Part shown: piece by piece, positions 17,383-25,580 of the stretch
Position numbering within the stretch: position 1 is the first letter of the stretch
Layout: each line of letters opens with the position of its first letter
From: Velocimicrobium porci
GTDB lineage: Bacteria; Bacillota; Clostridia; Lachnospirales; Lachnospiraceae
Length of the DNA stretch: 64,000 nt
Assembly: GCF_009696045.1 (NCBI RefSeq)
Contig: NZ_VUMT01000001.1
Coordinates: 186,001 to 250,000 of the forward strand
Reading direction: 5' to 3'
Program-made: the position numbers and the translations under genes
Notes under the pieces: generated by a model
The model's input: the letters and a program-made list of their open reading frames with translations, nothing else
What the model was told of the DNA's origin: nothing
Database searches by the model: none

Positions 17383-19109
17383 AGTTCTTTCACCTCCTCA
17401 TAATTCCCATATTGAGCAAGATAAGTCTGATAATACAATCCTTTTTTCTTTAGCAGCTCGTTATGAGTACCTCTCTCTTTAATTTTTCCATCTTCTAAAA
17501 AAATAATTTCATCTGCATTGCGTACCGCCGATATACGATGCGCAATGATAATTTTTGTTGTATTTGATAATTCCGATAACGATTTCTGAATCGCATGTTC
17601 TGTTTCCATATCAAGTGCAGAAGTAGAATCGTCCATAACTAAAATTGGATTCTTTTTCGCAATCGCCCTTGCAATACTGATTCTCTGTTTTTGCCCTCCT
17701 GACAATCCTACACCACGCTCACCGATAATAGTATCATATTGATCTTCCATTCGCTCAATAAAACTATCTGCCTTAGCAAACGAAGCAGAATCCCGAACAA
17801 TTTCATCTTTCATCCACTCTTGGCTTCCTAATTTTATATTCTCTTTAATCGTATCCGAGAACAAAAAATTGTCCTGCATAACAACTGATATACTTCCTCT
17901 CAATTGCTTCAGTGATAATGTTTTTATATCTTTCCGGTCCAATCGAATGATGCCATCCTCGGTATCGTAAAATCTCTGCAAAAGATTTATGATTGAAGTT
18001 TTTCCAGAACCTGTTGCCCCCATAATTCCAAGTGTCTTGCCAGCCTCAATGCGAAAAGAAATATTCTTTAAAATCTCTGTATTCTGAATCCCAAATGATA
18101 CGTCACAAAACTCAATCTCTCCTTTTACCTTTTCTAGACAAACTGTTTCTTCTGCTTCTTTTATTTCTGGTATCTCCTGATAAATTTTCTTTATCTTTTT
18201 ATTGGAAGCAATGGCAGAAGAAAAGTCATTCATCAGCCATCCTAACATCTCCATTGGCCAGACAATATTTCTCGTATATTCCGAAAATGCTACAAGTGCA
18301 CCTAATGATAAAGAACCTTTGATTACCATAAATCCACCTAAAATAATACTGACTACCGGCAAAAGCCTGCTCACAAATTGGAAAACCGGCTGATAGCGAG
18401 TTAATATTTTAGCCTGCTCCATGTTTAACTGATAATACTTCTGATTATGGGACAAGAATTTCTTAATCTCATGTTTTTCTCTGGCAAACGCTTTTACTGT
18501 CCGAACACCAGCCAGATTTTCCTCGGCAACTGTATTTAACACTGCATTCTCTTCACTAATTTGTTCATATACTTTATCTAACTTTCGTTCCATGATAACT
18601 GCTATTGCTCCAATCACCGGGATTACAATACATGGAAGAATAAACAATACTTTGTTTACCTGAAACATGCAATATAAAACGATAAAGGTATGAATTGTAA
18701 CTTCAATGATAAGCATACCAACAAAACCAAGTGCATTCCATATATGGTCAATATCATCTTTTACGCGAGCCATAAGCTCTCCCGTATTTGTACGGTTAAA
18801 ATAAGAAAGTGACAATGTCTGGATATGATCAAATAAATTTTTTCTCATATCTGCACCAATTTTTGAACTGACTTTATCAAATGTAAATTCTTTCAGATAG
18901 CCAAAAATACATCTGCCAAGACCAATTAAAAATATTCCGATTAAGAGTTCTTTTAACAATGAAGTCTTTCCACCAATTATGACATCATCAATAATTTTCT
19001 GAGATATGACCGGGTAAATCATATCCAGAACAATCGCTATTATCATGCAAATAATTGCAAATAAATAAGCATACCAATAATCTCTTATGTAACTACTAAT
19101 CTTTTTCAA
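17373..19109 (-). CDS. ABC exporter half-transporter, first subunit (BmrC/YheI-like)
   Basis: A 578-aa six-helix plus ATPase subunit. Walker A is MGATGSGKTSIINLL near 361, Q-loop VMQDNFLFSDT, signature GLSGGQKQRISIAR near 474, Walker B ILVMDDSTSALD and H-loop IAHRIS. Walker B ends in Asp-Asp, so the catalytic Glu is replaced, as in the degenerate site of heterodimeric exporters. The start is TTG at 19109, with AGGAGGG upstream. Expression is predicted to depend on the attenuator at 19264-19505, which parallels the leader-peptide control of B. subtilis bmrCD. Confidence 0.92.
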   Translation of the reverse strand: MKKISSYIRDYWYAYLFAIICMIIAIVLDMIYPVISQKIIDDVIIGGKTSLLKELLIGIFLIGLGRCIFGYLKEFTFDKVSSKIGADMRKNLFDHIQTLSLSYFNRTNTGELMARVKDDIDHIWNALGFVGMLIIEVTIHTFIVLYCMFQVNKVLFILPCIVIPVIGAIAVIMERKLDKVYEQISEENAVLNTVAEENLAGVRTVKAFAREKHEIKKFLSHNQKYYQLNMEQAKILTRYQPVFQFVSRLLPVVSIILGGFMVIKGSLSLGALVAFSEYTRNIVWPMEMLGWLMNDFSSAIASNKKIKKIYQEIPEIKEAEETVCLEKVKGEIEFCDVSFGIQNTEILKNISFRIEAGKTLGIMGATGSGKTSIINLLQRFYDTEDGIIRLDRKDIKTLSLKQLRGSISVVMQDNFLFSDTIKENIKLGSQEWMKDEIVRDSASFAKADSFIERMEDQYDTIIGERGVGLSGGQKQRISIARAIAKKNPILVMDDSTSALDMETEHAIQKSLSELSNTTKIIIAHRISAVRNADEIIFLEDGKIKERGTHNELLKKKGLYYQTYLAQYGNYEEVKELCQ

Positions 19110-19151
19110 AACCTTACTTCCCTCCTAACAATCTACCTCTCCTCAATTTGC

Positions 19152-19256
19152 GTGCCAGATGCGTGTTGCATGCTTTTTGCAACAATACTCCTTTCGCATC
19201 TGTGCACATCCTCGCGGAGCGTTTTTGCTTTATAGGAGACGAAGTTTCCTATAAAG
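19152..19256 (-). repeat. Hairpin-rich 5'-UTR element between attenuator and ABC gene
   Basis: On the minus strand a perfect 10-bp hairpin CTTTATAGGA / TCCTATAAAG (19228-19256) is followed by a long compound hairpin. The compound hairpin has outer arms CAGATGCG / CGCATCTG plus GTGC/GCAC (19152-19207) and an inner GTTGCA / TGCAAC stem. The motif CTTTATAGGAAA after a terminator T-run also occurs at about 10034-10045 (minus), and a TTTATAGGAAA follows the terminator at 19697 (plus). It may be a dispersed intergenic repeat. No coding potential is seen. Confidence 0.6.
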
Positions 19257-19257
19257 T

Positions 19258-19287
19258 AAAAAAGACTATGGTAAGATTACCATAGTC
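19258..19287 (-). terminator. Attenuator terminator in the ABC exporter leader
   Basis: GACTATGGTAA / TTACCATAGTC (19264-19287) forms an 11-bp perfect stem, followed on the minus strand by six T (19258-19263). It lies between the promoter at 19500-19527 and the ABC start at 19109, so full-length mRNA requires read-through. Confidence 0.85.
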
Positions 19288-19292
19288 TGCAT
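19266..19292 (-). CDS. Micro-ORF MQTMVILP spanning the attenuator hairpin
   Basis: An eight-codon ORF (ATG at 19292, TAG ending 19266) whose codons form both arms of the terminator stem. A purine-rich GGAGAGGAG lies 12 nt upstream (19305-19313), somewhat far for an ideal SD. If translated, a ribosome paused here would block hairpin formation and allow read-through. Expression is inference from position and SD only. Confidence 0.45.
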   Translation of the reverse strand: MQTMVILP

Positions 19293-19374
19293 ATACGATA
19301 TTTTCTCCTCTCCGGCAATTTCAATTCCAATTATAAAAGCCAGATAAAAATCCAAATTTAATATTTTCTAAAAA

Positions 19375-19464
19375 TCAGGATATATCCTTTTTATCGCAAG
19401 TTGAGGTAAACTTATACAATTGATTCGTTATTAAGTTAATTGTGTTACTTTTTAATATCATCAT
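19375..19464 (-). CDS. 29-codon leader peptide upstream of ABC exporter
   Basis: ATG at 19464 with GTGAGG at optimal spacing (8 nt) encodes MMILKSNTINLITNQLYKFT followed by STCDKKDIS and a TGA stop. It begins about 30 nt after the predicted transcription start. The peptide has no recognisable domain. Its place between promoter and terminator hairpin is that of a leader peptide for ribosome-mediated attenuation, comparable with BmrB ahead of B. subtilis bmrCD. Confidence 0.6.
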   Translation of the reverse strand: MMILKSNTINLITNQLYKFTSTCDKKDIS

Positions 19465-19499
19465 ATTTTTTACCTCACTTTCTTTTAGATTCTTTTCAA

Positions 19500-19527
19500 A
19501 TTATAACACAATACAATTTATTGTCAA
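19500..19527 (-). promoter_or_regulatory. Sigma-A promoter of the ABC exporter leader
   Basis: TTGACA (19522-19527) and TATAAT (19500-19505), both consensus, with a 16-bp spacer. Transcription would begin near 19493, leaving a leader of about 385 nt before the first ABC codon. Confidence 0.85.
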
Positions 19528-19605
19528 GAAATAGATTCCATATTTATTATTTTTTTTTAATAAATTGGTCACACTTTGAACACAAATTCTTTTTATAATA
19601 AGTTA

Positions 19606-19703
19606 TAGATTGTGTATTAAAAACACTTTCTACTCCCACCCTATTATACGCTTTGGTAATATAATTACCGAAAAAGACGAAGGTTTACCCTTCGTCTTTT
19701 TTT
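19606..19703 (+). ncRNA. Putative small RNA, copy 1 of a tandem pair
   Basis: About 98 nt beginning 7 nt after TATAAT (19594-19599). In order it has TAGATTGTGT, a C-rich single-stranded segment CTACTCCCACCC (19630-19641), a small hairpin GGTAAT-ATA-ATTACC, and a terminator stem GACGAAGG / CCTTCGTC (19676-19696) with seven T. There is no good ORF, and no plus-strand gene follows before the convergent minus-strand gene. The near-identical copy 2 downstream supports function. The C-rich segment resembles seed regions that pair with Shine-Dalgarno sequences. Confidence 0.6.
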
Positions 19704-19800
19704 ATAGGAAACTGTTCTCTTTAATCTTTTTTAATAATTTGTTATATTTTTGTAATAAAAAAAACACATTAATAACACAACTCATTCTTATAATACATCA

Positions 19801-19896
19801 TAGATTGTGTTATTAAAACACTTTCTACTCCCACCCTATTATACGCTTTGGTAATATAATTACCGGAAAAAACGAAGGTTTATCCTTCGTTTTTTC
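19801..19896 (+). ncRNA. Putative small RNA, copy 2 of a tandem pair
   Basis: Repeats copy 1 with the same order: TATAAT (19789-19794), 6 nt, TAGATTGTGT, the C-rich CTACTCCCACCC, GGTAAT-ATA-ATTACC, then terminator arms AAAACGAAGG / CCTTCGTTTT (19869-19893). The core is almost identical while the roughly 90 nt between copies is unrelated. The 30 nt ending in TATAAT are also partly conserved (shared CACA, AACACAA and TTATAAT at the same distances) although no consensus -35 is present. Confidence 0.6.
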
Positions 19897-19907
19897 TTTT
19901 TATCATA

Positions 19908-19962
19908 AAGGCTGACCTGTTTTCATGTTTTAACATTTAAAGCACGAAAACAGGTCAGCCTT
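19908..19962 (-). terminator. Long inverted repeat downstream of the CNNM/CorC gene
   Basis: A 17-bp perfect stem, AAGGCTGACCTGTTTTC with its complement, around a 21-nt loop, starting 47 bp after the stop of the minus-strand gene. The minus-strand T-tract is weak (TTTATGA), so it may be a terminator or an mRNA 3'-end stabiliser. Confidence 0.6.
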
Positions 19963-20008
19963 AACTCATTTATAGAGACTCAATTACTCTAAATATAATG
20001 TTTCGTCG

Positions 20009-21370
20009 TCATCTAGTAACAGCTACATCGCCGACACTCTGTCCTTCATTCATTACGGGTGTTTCCTTCACCACTTTTACGTTTCGAATCATATTGTTTT
20101 TTGCATCAAGAATATAAAAGCGGAAGCCCTGATACTCAATTACCGCTTTTTCCTTATCAGCAGGCAGATGCCCCAGTAAATAAATTAACAAACCATTTAG
20201 CGTTTCAAATTCTTCTTGCTCGACTTTAATTCCAAGTTCATCTTCAATATCTTCAATTGGAGTAAGTCCCTTCATAATATAGCGCTCATTACCTTGCTTC
20301 AAAATCATATGCTCATCTACATCATATTCATCAAAAATATTCCCTACAATTTCCTCCAATATGTCTTCCATCGCTACAATACCAGCCATTTGACCATATT
20401 CATCTACCGCAACTGCCATATGTATCTTATTTCTTTGCATATTGTCAAATAAGATATCTACATTTTGAGTATCTGGAACAAAATAAGGCTCTCTTGCAAT
20501 TGATTTTAAGGATACTTCCAAATTTTTTCCGCAGATATAGTATCTTGTCACATCCTTCAAATGAAGCACACCAATTATATTATCCGGTTCTTCTTCATAA
20601 AGAGGAAATCTGGAGTAACTCTCATCTAACATAAATTTAAGAGCTTCCTCAATCGTCATATCTGCATTAATGGAAATTACTTTTTTTCGATGAGTCATGA
20701 TATCTTTTACTTCTTTTTCATCCAACTCAATGATGTTAGATATCATTTCCACTTCATTGTCTTCCAATACACCTTGTTCAAAACCTTCATTCACAATTGA
20801 AATAATTTCTTCTTCTGTGACATTATCTTCTAGGTCCTTTGGATTAATTCGCAATAAAACCAGTAAAAGCTTCATTGCCCCATCCAGCATTATAACAAAT
20901 GGCTTTAATATACGTATAAAAAACATCATAAATCCAACTGTTTTATACGCAACCGAATCCGGATCTCTAGACGTCAAACGTGTTGGAATTACAGTTCCAA
21001 TCAAAATAATGACAAATAGTAATAATATAGTAAACAATACGATAAATGCCACATTAAACCATTGGCTTCCAGTCTTCTGAAAGAAGTTTACTGCATATTT
21101 TGCATGTACAATCAATCGTGCTGAATAAATTGCTCCGATAATAACATTTACTGTAATAATTACCATTTGCGCTGTATTTATGTACCAGGATTCCTGTTCC
21201 ATAAGTTTTAATACAAGTGCCGCTTTTTTGTCACTGCTTTCTTCTAGTTTCTTTCGAAATGTATTTTCATTTGCCTGTTCTAATGCCGTCTTTGCACAAG
21301 AAATTATCGCCTCAATTGCAATCAGAATGAAAAGAATTCCTATACGCAACAAGGGGTTACCATCATCCAT
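20009..21370 (-). CDS. CNNM/CorC-family membrane protein with CBS pair (hemolysin family)
   Basis: A 453-aa protein with an N-terminal CNNM transmembrane domain (about 1-190), a CBS pair (about 205-330, including DIMTHRKKVISINADMTIEEAL and DEYGQMAGIVAMEDILEEIVG) and a C-terminal CorC_HlyC domain (about 350-430). Members are implicated in Mg2+ or Co2+ efflux or tolerance; the old hemolysin name is historical. It follows mazF on the same strand with 44 bp between. Substrate is not determinable here. Confidence 0.92.
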   Translation of the reverse strand: MDDGNPLLRIGILFILIAIEAIISCAKTALEQANENTFRKKLEESSDKKAALVLKLMEQESWYINTAQMVIITVNVIIGAIYSARLIVHAKYAVNFFQKTGSQWFNVAFIVLFTILLLFVIILIGTVIPTRLTSRDPDSVAYKTVGFMMFFIRILKPFVIMLDGAMKLLLVLLRINPKDLEDNVTEEEIISIVNEGFEQGVLEDNEVEMISNIIELDEKEVKDIMTHRKKVISINADMTIEEALKFMLDESYSRFPLYEEEPDNIIGVLHLKDVTRYYICGKNLEVSLKSIAREPYFVPDTQNVDILFDNMQRNKIHMAVAVDEYGQMAGIVAMEDILEEIVGNIFDEYDVDEHMILKQGNERYIMKGLTPIEDIEDELGIKVEQEEFETLNGLLIYLLGHLPADKEKAVIEYQGFRFYILDAKNNMIRNVKVVKETPVMNEGQSVGDVAVTR

Positions 21371-21414
21371 CTTTCTTTTCTCCTTTTCTTTCCTTATGTA
21401 TCCTTTTTCTTTTG

Positions 21415-21759
21415 TTAATCCAAAGCAAGACTAATCAATAATGCTTTGTCTATCTTTTTTAATACTTCCTGGTCTAAATGACAGACTCTCTCTTTTAACC
21501 GAGATTTGTCTATTGTCCGTACCTGCTCTAATAATATAACGGAATCTTTTACAATCGCATATCTTCCTGCTTCAATTTCTACATGGGTAGGAAGCTTTGC
21601 TTTATTCATCTTTGATGTAATTGCTGCACAGATTACCGTAGGACTATGCCGATTTCCCATATCATTTTGAATAATTAATACAGGTCGCACACCGCCCTGT
21701 TCTGACCCTACTACCGGTCTTAAATCTGCGTAAAATATATCTCCTCTTTTAATAACCAT
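21415..21759 (-). CDS. mazF: MazF/PemK/EndoA-type endoribonuclease toxin
   Basis: A 114-aa MazF-fold RNase that cuts mRNA at short specific sites. It starts [32 protein letters not shown], shown here only as landmarks [14 protein letters not shown] and RPVLIIQND, and has the conserved Thr-Ser pair in [19 protein letters not shown]. subtilis EndoA is similar in length and also lies beside alr. Here the 88 bp between alr and mazF hold no MazE-like antitoxin gene, so the toxin appears orphaned locally. Confidence 0.93.
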   Translation of the reverse strand: MVIKRGDIFYADLRPVVGSEQGGVRPVLIIQNDMGNRHSPTVICAAITSKMNKAKLPTHVEIEAGRYAIVKDSVILLEQVRTIDKSRLKERVCHLDQEVLKKIDKALLISLALD

Positions 21760-21847
21760 TTTTTGTCACTCTCCATCTATGGATATTGCTGATTATAGTA
21801 TTACCATACTTTTCCTTTTGTATTCCATAAATGTCTGACTTTGTATA

Positions 21848-23038
21848 TTAAAAGTTTAAATCGAACGCTTCAGAATCTGTATTATAATAATCACAAGTTC
21901 CTGCCACTTTTCCCTGATAAATATAAACTCTTGGAATTCTTTTTCCAATATCACAGGCAACTTCATAATTAAATGAACATGTCATTTTGCCAATTTCTTC
22001 CATTGAAATTGTTTCATTTCCGTCAGTTCCAACCAATATAACTTTATCCCCGGCTTTCACTTCATCGAAATCGGTTACATCAATCATAAACTGATCCATA
22101 CAGACCCTTCCAATAATTGGAGCTCGTTTGCCCTGAATCAAAACGTGTCCTTGATTTGACAATGCTCTTTTATATCCATCGCCATAACCAACCGGAACAG
22201 TTGCTACCTTTGTTTTACGTTTCGTTATAAAAGTACCACCATACCCAATTGAACAACCTTCTTCCAACTCCTTCACAAAAGTAATATAAGAATAAATTGT
22301 CATTGCAGCTTTCAATGGAAGCCGTTCTTTATTTACCTCTTCTGAAGGATACATGCCATAAGTAGAAATTCCACTTCTTACCATATCAAGGTTCGCAATT
22401 GGTAAATCCATGATACCTGCACTATTTGATATATGTCTTGTTGGAACAAAAATACCAGCTTCCTTTAATCGATTTATCATCTTCATATAACGACTAAATT
22501 GCTCATTTGCAAATTCCTTATCTTTTTCATCTGCTTTGGCAAAATGACTGAAGCAACCATCAATTTCAATATTAGAAAGTTCGGAAATCTTTTTAATTTC
22601 TTCTACACTTTCCTCGTTTGGCAAAAATCCAATCCGTCCCATTCCCGTATCCAGCTTTATATGTATCCGCAACGTCTTTCCCTGTTTTTTCGCTTCCTCA
22701 GACATCGCTTTTGCCATATCATAAGTCGTTACAGCCGGCATAATATCATATTCTGCCAGACAATGATATTGCATCGCAGGTACACAACCCAATACTAAAA
22801 TAGGTTTTTTGATTCCTGCATTTCGAAGCTCAATTCCCTCTTCTACAATTGCAACACCATAAGCATCTACCAAAGAATTCAGTGCTTTTGCAACCGGCAC
22901 AGCTCCATGACCGTATCCATCCGCTTTGACAATTGCCATTAACTTCGTACCATCCTTTATAATCTTCTTTGTGTTTCTTATGTTATCGCAGATTGCATCT
23001 AAATTTACCTCTGCAACGACCCGATAATATTCTTTCAT
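21848..23038 (-). CDS. alr: Alanine racemase
   Basis: PLP enzyme making D-alanine for peptidoglycan. The 396-aa protein has the PLP-lysine motif KLMAIVKADGYGHGAV near 33-48 and the C-terminal catalytic Tyr region CSIGYGGTFI near 266. It also has PVGYGDGYKRALSN and GRVCMDQFMIDVT. Its ATG overlaps the TGA of nnr by 4 bp, so the genes are translationally coupled. The acpS-nnr-alr-mazF order is typical of Firmicutes. Confidence 0.96.
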   Translation of the reverse strand: MKEYYRVVAEVNLDAICDNIRNTKKIIKDGTKLMAIVKADGYGHGAVPVAKALNSLVDAYGVAIVEEGIELRNAGIKKPILVLGCVPAMQYHCLAEYDIMPAVTTYDMAKAMSEEAKKQGKTLRIHIKLDTGMGRIGFLPNEESVEEIKKISELSNIEIDGCFSHFAKADEKDKEFANEQFSRYMKMINRLKEAGIFVPTRHISNSAGIMDLPIANLDMVRSGISTYGMYPSEEVNKERLPLKAAMTIYSYITFVKELEEGCSIGYGGTFITKRKTKVATVPVGYGDGYKRALSNQGHVLIQGKRAPIIGRVCMDQFMIDVTDFDEVKAGDKVILVGTDGNETISMEEIGKMTCSFNYEVACDIGKRIPRVYIYQGKVAGTCDYYNTDSEAFDLNF

Positions 23039-24558
23039 TTTGTTATCTCCTTTTTTAAGCCTTTTATTATGTCACTGGCTATAAGAGAATAGGTATTTCC
23101 TTCTAAAATTTCTCTGTCAGCGGCTAATCCATGTAAATATACTCCAAAAGCACCTGCCTCCAAAAGAGTTGCCTTTTGTGCAAGAAGTCCTGCTATAATC
23201 CCAGTCAATACATCTCCGGAGCCTCCTGTAGACATACCATTGTTTCCAGAACAGTTAATATATGCAACTACTCCATCCGATATAATCGTTCTGGCATCTT
23301 TTAAAACAAGACAAATTTTTTCTTTCTTTGCATATTCCATACCATAGGATACAAGGTTTGCCTTAATTTTGTCAATAGAATCACCACTTAATCTTGACAT
23401 TTCTTTCAAATGCGGCGTAAAAATAAACTGTTCTCCTCTATTTTTGCTTTGAAACAATTCCTTTAAATATTGGTTTTGTGCCAACAGATTAATTGCATCT
23501 GCATCTATAATTACCGGAACCAAGGCATACTCTAACACGGTTTTCAATAGTTCCTCTGCATGCTTTTTCGTTCCAAGCCCCGGACCAATAACAATCACTG
23601 TTGCCCAATTTAATTCCTTTAAAACAGTTTCTTTTAAATCCAATCCATCTTCTATTTTATAAGTGGCTAACAGTGCCTCAGGAAGTTGTGTCTGTAAAAT
23701 AATGCGGTTTGTCTCTTCTGTCATAATTTTTACAAGTCCCGCTCCTGTCCGGTAAGCGGCCTTGGCAGACAAGTAGCATGCCCCACTCATATCTTTAGAG
23801 CCGCCAATTATCAGTACTCTTCCATACATCCCCTTATTGGAATCCTTTTTTCTCTCCGGCAACATTTTTTTATCTTCCGGTTCGAGATAAAATACTTTGG
23901 GACATACAGATTCAACTGCTTTTTTAGGAAATCCAATATCGGCAACAATTACACGATTTGCATAATCACAACCCGGATAGAGAACCATGCCAATTTTCTT
24001 AATCCCAAATGTAACTGTCAAATCTGCTTTTACGGCAACTCCCATTACAGTCCCTGTATCCGCATGAATACCCGATGGGATATCAACCGAACACACCCAC
24101 GATTTCGTCTGATTAATCTTCTCTATAACTTCCCTGTAGTTTCCTGTTATTTCTCTTGACAGACCAATCCCAAATATAGCATCCACTATAATAGTATATT
24201 CATTAAAATCCGTTTCGTGCTGTATTTCTACCTCAAGTCTGCGGGCAATTGATAACTGGTGTTTTGTTTCTTCAGTCGCTTTCGTTTCCTCGCCTAATAA
24301 TAAAACAGAGGCTAAAAAGCCCCATTCATTCAATATCCGAGCCACCGCAACTCCATCCCCACCATTATTACCCGTACCACATACAACAAGAATCTTTTGT
24401 TGTGGATAAGAGTACTCTTTTCGCAAACAATAATCTCTCACTGCTTCCGCAACAGACATTGCTGCTTTTTCCATTAAAACAGCAGATGGAATTCCTATTG
24501 TTTCAATGGAATATCCATCAACTCTTTTCATTTCATTTTTAGTTACCAATGGTTTCAA
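23035..24558 (-). CDS. nnr: Bifunctional NAD(P)HX epimerase/dehydratase
   Basis: Repairs hydrated NADH and NADPH. The 507-aa fusion has an N-terminal YjeF_N epimerase (about 1-215) with VVCGTGNNGGDGVAVARIL and SVDIPSGIHADTG. A C-terminal ADP-dependent dehydratase of ribokinase-like fold (about 225-505) has GRVLIIGGSKDMSGA, FTPHLKEMSRL and GSGDVLTGIIAGLLA with the catalytic Asp. It overlaps acpS and alr by 4 bp on each side. Confidence 0.95.
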   Translation of the reverse strand: MKPLVTKNEMKRVDGYSIETIGIPSAVLMEKAAMSVAEAVRDYCLRKEYSYPQQKILVVCGTGNNGGDGVAVARILNEWGFLASVLLLGEETKATEETKHQLSIARRLEVEIQHETDFNEYTIIVDAIFGIGLSREITGNYREVIEKINQTKSWVCSVDIPSGIHADTGTVMGVAVKADLTVTFGIKKIGMVLYPGCDYANRVIVADIGFPKKAVESVCPKVFYLEPEDKKMLPERKKDSNKGMYGRVLIIGGSKDMSGACYLSAKAAYRTGAGLVKIMTEETNRIILQTQLPEALLATYKIEDGLDLKETVLKELNWATVIVIGPGLGTKKHAEELLKTVLEYALVPVIIDADAINLLAQNQYLKELFQSKNRGEQFIFTPHLKEMSRLSGDSIDKIKANLVSYGMEYAKKEKICLVLKDARTIISDGVVAYINCSGNNGMSTGGSGDVLTGIIAGLLAQKATLLEAGAFGVYLHGLAADREILEGNTYSLIASDIIKGLKKEITK

Positions 24559-24923
24559 TTCACCAACGCCTCCCCGACAGCAAATGCACTTGCATACTTT
24601 TTCGTATTTGTAATCGAAACATGTATTTTAGAAATCCCCATACATTCTCCAAGTTCTTTTGCTTTTCCATATAATTTAATATAGGGCTTTCCCAATGAAT
24701 CTCTAAGACATTCTATTTCAATCGGCTCGATTTTCCCGAACCCTGTGCCAAATACTTTTGCAACAGCCTCTTTGACTGCAAAATTATCTGCTGCCTTATT
24801 TCTATCTGATTGAATTAATTCTCTTTCCTCTACTGTAAAATAGCGAATTAAAAAAGACTCCTTTTCACAAGCCTTTATTACCCGCTCAATCTCAATCATA
24901 TCAGTTCCGATTCCTATTATCAA
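24555..24923 (-). CDS. acpS: Holo-[acyl-carrier-protein] synthase
   Basis: Transfers 4'-phosphopantetheine from CoA to acyl carrier protein. At 122 aa it matches the family and has GIGTDMIEIERV at residues 3-14, the Mg-binding Asp-type motif, FAVKEAVAKVFGTG near 47-60 and HVSITNTKKYASAFAV near 100. The start codon is TTG with GGAG upstream. Together with nnr and alr it is part of a housekeeping operon. Confidence 0.95.
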   Translation of the reverse strand: MIIGIGTDMIEIERVIKACEKESFLIRYFTVEERELIQSDRNKAADNFAVKEAVAKVFGTGFGKIEPIEIECLRDSLGKPYIKLYGKAKELGECMGISKIHVSITNTKKYASAFAVGEALVN

Positions 24924-24937
24924 TCTTTTTTCTCCTG

Positions 24938-25564
24938 TTATCTGTCTAAATCTTCATCCAGTGCCTGCATAACACCTGCCCCAAGCAAAGAATGCATATA
25001 AGAATAAATAGAATTATTTTCCATCTCCATATCCTGTTTTTTCAAAATATTCACTTTTAACTTTTCTCTTGCATCTGCAATCCACTCTGTAAGTGCTTTT
25101 ATTTCTTCCCGATTCGAATCTAACTCTTGATACCAGATTTTTAAACTTTCAATCAGTAATTCTTCATTTGCCTTTTTTATTTTGTATGGAAGCAAATTTT
25201 CCTCATCTTCGGACTGTGCAAGCTTAACATTAATTTCTTTAATTAACCTCTGACTCTTTTCCTGCTTTTTCTGTTTTAATAGTCCGGCCTCACCGGTACT
25301 TTCTCCCATATTAGAAATAATTTCTTCCATTAGACGATGCTTTAACTTTTTCATTTCCTTTTTGTCATCATTTATCTTCCCCTGATACTTAATCAGACGA
25401 TTTAAGTTTTTTTCCAATTCTTTTATCTTTTGTGTTTTTTTATATTCCGGAAATAGTTCATGCCATCGTTCATCTAATACTAATATTGGAATATTACACC
25501 GACCAATCATAGATATTATATCCTGATTTAATTCCGATTCTTCTTCTCTTTTTCGCCAAACCAT
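24938..25564 (-). CDS. Coiled-coil protein of unknown function between rex and acpS
   Basis: I do not recognise this 208-aa protein. The first 35 residues (LNQDIISMIGRCNIPILVL and DERWHELFP) look like a short folded motif; the rest (about 40-190) is charged, Lys/Glu-rich and heptad-like, so a coiled coil is likely. It has no signal peptide or membrane helix. It lies 16 bp after rex and 14 bp before acpS in the same direction, so it is co-transcribed with them. A structural or scaffold role is a guess. Confidence 0.75.
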   Translation of the reverse strand: MVWRKREEESELNQDIISMIGRCNIPILVLDERWHELFPEYKKTQKIKELEKNLNRLIKYQGKINDDKKEMKKLKHRLMEEIISNMGESTGEAGLLKQKKQEKSQRLIKEINVKLAQSEDEENLLPYKIKKANEELLIESLKIWYQELDSNREEIKALTEWIADAREKLKVNILKKQDMEMENNSIYSYMHSLLGAGVMQALDEDLDR

Positions 25565-25580
25565 TCTATCACCATACCCA

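Noticed and set aside
19561-19900. Tandem units as a CRISPR array or insertion-sequence ends
   Set aside because: There are only two copies, about 100 nt each, with promoter-like and terminator parts; there is no repeat-spacer pattern, terminal inverted repeat or transposase.
19561-19900. Reading the tandem units on the minus strand, using GCGTATAAT as a promoter
   Set aside because: A minus-strand TATAAT exists in both copies, but no clear -35 is seen and the longer T-runs and the order of hairpins favour the plus strand. It cannot be fully excluded.
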